Shown here piece after piece: positions 59,008 through 64,000 of a stretch of DNA of 64,000 nt. The notes beneath the pieces were generated by a model. The model saw only the letters and a program-made list of their open reading frames with translations, did not search any database and was not told where the DNA came from. The stretch is from Boesenbergia rotunda. Taxonomy: Eukaryota; Streptophyta; Magnoliopsida; Zingiberales; Zingiberaceae. Numbering within the stretch: position 1 is the first letter of the stretch; each line of letters begins with the position of its first letter. Location: assembly GCA_024364735.1 (NCBI GenBank), contig JAGFNQ010005258.1, positions 160,450-224,449 on the forward strand. The letters run 5' to 3'. The position numbers were made by a program, and so were the translations under genes.

Positions 59008-59227
59008 GCCCAGGGCTATAGTGCAGCGGTAGGATGATTAATGATTATCTTAGATATTCATGATTCGATCTCCGACATATTTTATAGAAATTTTTCTCTA
59101 AATAGGGCACGAGCCCTGGGACGCTGAGCTTCTAGATTGCCCACCGTGAGCGCTTCTGATTTATCCTGGTGACCGATGAAAACTTCCGTAGACCAGACCG
59201 ATCACCCCAGATTCGTCTGGACAACAT
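59008..59227 (+). mobile_element. tRNA-derived SINE with 16-bp target duplication
   Basis: A box A (TAGTGCAGCGG, 59020-59030) fits TRGYNNANNGG exactly, and a box B-like GATTCGATCTC follows 40-odd bases later (near 59062). Together they form an internal RNA polymerase III promoter. The body of about 220 bp has no coding frame. AAGAAGGTCAAGAGTG (58992-59007) and AAGAAGGTCAAAAGTG (59228-59243) flank it, a 16-bp target duplication with one mismatch, as expected for LINE-driven integration. No clear poly-A or poly-T tail remains. Confidence 0.8.
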
Positions 59228-59243
59228 AAGAAGGTCAAAAGTG

Positions 59244-60052
59244 ATAAGATGAGGGGTACATTCATACCCGTATTAATACACAATCCCTAGGTAATAGTGT
59301 GATGGTAGAATACCTTTTCAATTTTTAAACATCTAAAAATTGAATTTCAACTTTGATGAATTAACGAATTAATTTTTTTAAAAAGTTATTAATCTAGCTG
59401 AATTAATCAAGTACATTTTGATTTACTCTGATAATTGATAAAAGATTTTATGAAATCAAAATCATCTTCTCTAAAAATAAAAAATAAACATAAATTAAAT
59501 AGAAAAATAAGATCAGACATCCAATACAAAATCAAAGTGAATGATTTTTTGAAAATATTAGTTAAGGGCAATTTGCCAAAATACACCACTTATAATTTAA
59601 AATTATCAAAAGGTCTGCTTATAATTTTTTTTACTTAAAAAAATATTTCTATTTCTAAAATATGATTGATTATTAAAGCAAACTATTTTACAAAATAGCT
59701 CAGGAATAGATTTTAGATCAAAATAATTTTGTTAATAAAAAATAAATTACCTTACATTTATTTCTAATAAACCAAAAATTTTGATCATAACCTTCATATC
59801 AAACATTAATTCTTTCTTGTATCTAAAAATTTCATTAAAATAAAAAAATTCATTTACAAATATTATTTTAATAACAAATAAACATCACTAGCATACAGAA
59901 TCTTCATCTACAATATTCTACAATCCATCATTTTACATGCCATTTTTTTAAACTTATTGCAGAAAATCAAGCCAAACCGGCAAACACAAACTAAATTCAA
60001 CAAGAGCGCGGTATTTGTATAGAACTGAAACATGTTTTTTTTTTTTAAACTT
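59244..60052. other. Intergenic between SINE and PP2C gene
   Basis: AT-rich DNA; nothing beyond the probable 3' UTR of the PP2C gene near 60052 can be supported. Confidence 0.4.
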
Positions 60053-62482
60053 TTAGTTGAATTTAACTACAATGCAAGAAATATCATCTTTGCTCTTCCT
60101 TACAACAGCTTCCTCTGTCAAATTCTTAGCAGCTGTTTGAGGATCCTTTGCATCTTTGATGAAATCCACTGCCTCTTGGTTCGACATAACCTGGCGAAAG
60201 AAAACATTAAAAAGATTTTTATTCAGTCAATCTTTTGAAGCAGATCATGTTCTTGATTCTACATAACCAACATGAAGCATATACATTATGATTAAAGTCA
60301 CTGCGAATCATTTTGGTTGAGTTCATTACCTTCCATAAGCCATCACTAGCCAGGATTAGCAACTCTGTATCATCATCTACAGTTTCTTCGACGACATGGG
60401 GTTCCGAACTCAGGTGCTTCTTCAAGCTCCCGTCTCCGAATGCTCTCGTCACAGCCAGCTGCCCATCCACACGCGGTACGTCTCCTGAAACAGTATATTT
60501 ATCTTTTTAAGGATGATACACTCTTTGATTACAAAGTAAACAAGTAATTTCTCAAACGCAAACTTTACAGCTCCTAACATTCACTCAAATGAACTTATGG
60601 TTCATGACGACGAAATTTAGTCAGAATACATATTTTACAAAACCTAATATATCCAATCAACTAGAAGTATCAACTTCTTATGCAAAACTAGTTTATTTTA
60701 GTAGCTGAACATTTAGTTTATGTCGCAACTGCTTGAGAACAAGTCTGCAATCATAAACTAAAAGCAGAAAAATCTGAGTACTTTCCTCTTTCAGACTTCA
60801 TTGTTTCATAATCTCGATTGATTCACCTTAAATGCTACACATGACCGTATAATGTGTTCATGCAAACATAATTCTTAAAGTATCATCTCACAGTGTTTGT
60901 ATAACTGACCGAGCAAATTATAGTAACAGAACTTATGGTTCAATAAACCTCTAAAAACACACTTTGCGTCTTCTCCACATCGATTGTCATGCTTCTATCT
61001 GTTAATAAGTTTCCTTTACTTGACGAAGAGTATAGGTTAGTGGTCTCTTAATTATTGTCCATTGATCTTAACAACGATAAATTTTTGGTTACCTAATATA
61101 CCCTTAATCGAGCCAAAGGTAATGGGATCATGTATCTATAAAAGTAATTCAGTGATTTCAGAAGTATACATCTGCAATATTTCTCAAGTAAATCTTCAAC
61201 AACTAAATAAAAAAAAACATAGCTTACCAGGAATGTTTGACACAAAACCACCCTTTTCTTCGACCATTTCTCGGTCCATGCTCGGTTCGTGATCAACAGA
61301 AAGTTGTAAAGCTACACCATTCTTGGAAAGAACTGCACGTGAATCGCCAACATTCGCCACCACAAGCCTCGAACCATTGATTAATATAGCAGTAACTGCA
61401 GTAGAACCTCCTCTACCCAATTCAGCACTTTTCTCCAATATCTTGTTGTCGGTTCTATCATAAGCTTTCCTTATTGCAGTTTCTATATCACTGAAAAATT
61501 CAGGCTGCATGGAACATAACTTTTAAGAGACATTGGATATTTATTCCACAGGTTAATATATCAAACCTTCTTGCTATAATCAACAAATTTGTGATATCTC
61601 CAAATGTCTATGCGTGATAATGACAAAGAAACAAATTACCTCCTTCAGTATGTTCTCGAATAGATGAGAACGTAGGTAATCAGCAACCGAATGGCCCAAA
61701 TGGCCATCGAAAACTGCAAAAAGGCCCAATTCATTGTGATCGACTTTCTTAAAATCTGCCACTAGATAATCCTCCATTGGATGACTCGATTTCCCTTTGA
61801 CCAAGTGATAGCCATGCCTGATGCTTCTTCCTGAGACTTTACACTTGCCCTTGCCGGTATCTGACGATGACGCAAACCCAGCCTTGGCCTGAGAGAATCA
61901 CATCCCCTTTATGTAAACCACACTTGCAACAACCACAACTTTAAAACCTCCTAATGAAATGCAATCATAAAAATGTTTTTCATAGGAAAAATTTTCAGGT
62001 GCCTCCTCAAGAATCCAAATTACAAAGTTCTGTACTACAAAACTGGAGCATAATGTCAAACTATATCTTTTTCACAGACACAAAACATGAATTTTAAGTC
62101 TTTTAAACAAGTTTTCAACGCTATTGGGCAGAAAAGAGTTGCCTTTTCTTCAAACCTCAATTTACATCTCTCTTCGGACTTACTACAAACAACTAAAGAA
62201 CAGCATCTATCAGATTAGTATCAACAAAGAATCGAATCATACTCTGATTTCCTAAAGCCCAACGACCTAGATCTCCACGAAATACACACACATTCAATGC
62301 AAAAGCTGAAGGAAAAAAAAACTAAAAAGAGCGACACGATCAGATCAGAAATGATGCGCAAACCAAATAGGAGACCATCGACCACCGCTCTAGACAAAGC
62401 GATCAAATTTGCGATAACCAAAAAAAAAAGGAAGAAGAAGAAAAGGAACCTTTATCTTGTGCAAGATCTCCTTCCCTGTCAT
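60053..62482 (-). CDS. Type 2C protein phosphatase (PP2C), five exons, intact
   Basis: Metal-dependent Ser/Thr phosphatase; small PP2Cs of this kind (group F-like) act in the cytosol and nucleus in stress and hormone signalling. Exons on the minus strand: 62482-62450, 61888-61640, 61504-61228, 60484-60330, 60190-60053; all phases close with GT-AG introns and give 283 residues, the usual size for this group. It starts MTGKEILHKIK, matching the family's MxGxEILHKxK. Motifs in order: GYHLVKGKSSHPMEDYLVA, LFAVFDGHLGHSVADYL (metal-binding Asp and Gly), GGSTAVTAI, VVANVGDSRAV, LAVTRAFGDGSLK, ILASDGLWKVMSNQEAV (metal Asp) and the end DDISCIVVKFN. No regulatory extension or membrane segment is present. 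The start lies in a short first exon followed by a 561-bp intron. No defects are seen. Confidence 0.96.
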
Positions 62483-64000
62483 TGTTGCCGGCAGCTGCTT
62501 GCCAACGCCCCCGAGCGCGATTTCTTCAACAAAAAGAGGGAAAGATGGAAGCTCTGATGCGGCGATGTCAATAAATAAGTGGATTGGAGACGACCTTTCT
62601 GATATCTAGGGCTCGAGATGAGAGCGATGCGACGAAGAACCGATCGGATGGTTGGTGCGTGGGCGGTGGTCGCAACTTGTGAACACAGGTGTCAAAAATC
62701 TCCGCCGACTTTGATTACCATAGGATTGCCAGTTCCGCACGAGACACCATTCACCATTCGGATCCATTGGATCCATATATTTTCGTACAAATTGTGGGTC
62801 CTCCCTTATCCAAATTGATTTTCTTAAATAATGAAATTGAGTATGAACCTGAATAATATATATATATTTTAAAATAAATAATAAATTAATATATAAAAAA
62901 ATTAGTTACTTGAGTTAAAGAAAAAAAAATCTTCTATATCATGTATTTGATTGAGTCGATGAAAATATCAATTAATTTAATTTTTCATCTAATTAATTAA
63001 AATTTTCAAAAAACATACATTTTTATCCCAACTTTAAGTCGACGACTTTAAAGAACGTATTATATTATAGTTGAAGATCATACAAAATCACAATTTAAAT
63101 ATCATTATTCATCCAAGTCTCTAACAATTATGATGATCACAAAAGAAAAATGAAATAAATTTTAATCGAATTTTAAGTTTTAAAATTGAGACGGAACATA
63201 ATTAACCGATATTTTTTTTATAAAAAATTGAATTTCTAAAATAATTGAATGAAATTTTAAATTTGATTGGTTAATTTAGTTAATCAAACTTTTACTCACC
63301 TCTAACCAATTTATCATTGGTGAAAAGAAAAATAATTTCAATCCTAACCTCTAACCAATTTGGAATTTCCGTCTCTTCCAAGCTTGCTCTTATTTATCAC
63401 TCTTTCTGTCTCTTTCAACGTTCTTATGTCCCTTTTATCTGTTTGATCCAATAATGAGTCTTGTTTTCATGCCTGATCTATCACACTCTCGCACTTTGTC
63501 GATACTTTCATTCATCGCTTTGGAATCTATTGATCCACTGTCTTTTCTTCCACATTGGAATCTCTGTTTACTCTTATTCCCATCATATTGGAATCTCCGT
63601 CTACTATTTCGAGATCCGCTAGACGAGTTGAACCACGAGAAGCACAATCTTGAAAAAAAAAAATTGAGCATATGACTAAATAGATCAGTAGCCATGATAA
63701 CTTATCCAAAAGATGTAACAATTAGGTGAGCAAAAAGTTCAATTAAATTGACTTGATCCATGGAAATAATTGAATTTAAAAGCTTGATTTGGTTATTTCA
63801 TAAATTCAATATTTTTATTAAAAATATTAATTATTTTGATTAATTCGATTCAGTCTAAATTTTAAAATTTCTAATTTGATTTATTTCATTCTCCTAATTT
63901 AAAATAAGTACTTTTTTTTAAATCCTCAATTTAAAAGTTAATCGGATAAATTTATCATTGTTAAAAAATTTGAATAATTCGATAAAAAAATTATATTAAT
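62483..64000. other. Upstream region of the PP2C gene and AT-rich intergenic DNA
   Basis: 62483-62700 should hold the 5' UTR and promoter of the minus-strand PP2C gene; no clear TATA box could be chosen. From 62820 to the right edge the DNA is very AT-rich with short chance frames only (for example around 63435-63720). No feature is supported. Confidence 0.4.

Noticed and set aside
59008..59227. True tRNA gene
   Set aside because: Boxes A and B are present but no cloverleaf forms, and target duplications show a SINE.
1..64000. Integrated pararetrovirus or other viral copy
   Set aside because: All reverse transcriptase, Gag and integrase pieces fit copia or gypsy retrotransposons; no movement protein or coat signature seen.

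Overview
The window is nuclear DNA of a flowering plant, most likely a monocot. It holds four plant nuclear genes with several introns each, buried in nested transposable elements. The gene set (type II metacaspase, RSS3-like bHLH-family protein, RING1-type PRC1 protein, group-F-like PP2C), GT-AG introns up to 5.4 kb and the LTR-element families fix this as a plant. A Zingiberales-like source is only a guess from LTR style.

Layout. Positions 1-7136 are three nested Ty1/copia fragments, all on the minus strand; the youngest has an LTR and a tRNA-iMet primer binding site. Positions 7140-13310 are a decayed Ty3/gypsy Tat-like element split by a 2.35 kb TG...CA insertion. A complete type II metacaspase gene (13658-20313, minus) follows; its single intron carries a decayed hAT transposon with an exact 8-bp target duplication. 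Positions 20455-28698 are a repeat thicket: a 20-bp GC-rich tandem repeat, several long palindromes, a 45-bp minisatellite, a small inverted-repeat element and the end of a long LTR. Positions 28699-31260 are the antisense-ORF/LTR part of a second Tat-like element.

An RSS3-like gene (32428-34194, minus, seven exons) is followed by intergenic DNA and an LTR split by a second copy of the 2.3 kb element, here flanked by an exact 283-bp direct duplication. Positions 40900-49411 are a PIF/Harbinger-like transposon invaded by a solo LTR (TSD CTCTC). That LTR was itself invaded by a CACTA transposon (TSD CAA) carrying three exons of a calcium-dependent protein kinase gene, and by a SIRE-like solo LTR (TSD CAATT).

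The right end is gene-rich: a RING1-like gene (50636-57956, plus, ten exons, with a one-base frameshift in exon 9), a tRNA-derived SINE with a 16-bp target duplication (59008-59227), and a complete PP2C gene (60053-62482, minus, five exons).

The four genes show no operon-like relation; each is an independent locus. Exon boundaries were placed by hand from splice consensus, reading phase and remembered family sequence, and all phases close except at the RING1 frameshift. The least ordinary features are the CACTA-captured kinase exons with intact splice sites, the 0.86-kb-arm palindrome, and the 283-bp duplication around the 2.3 kb element.
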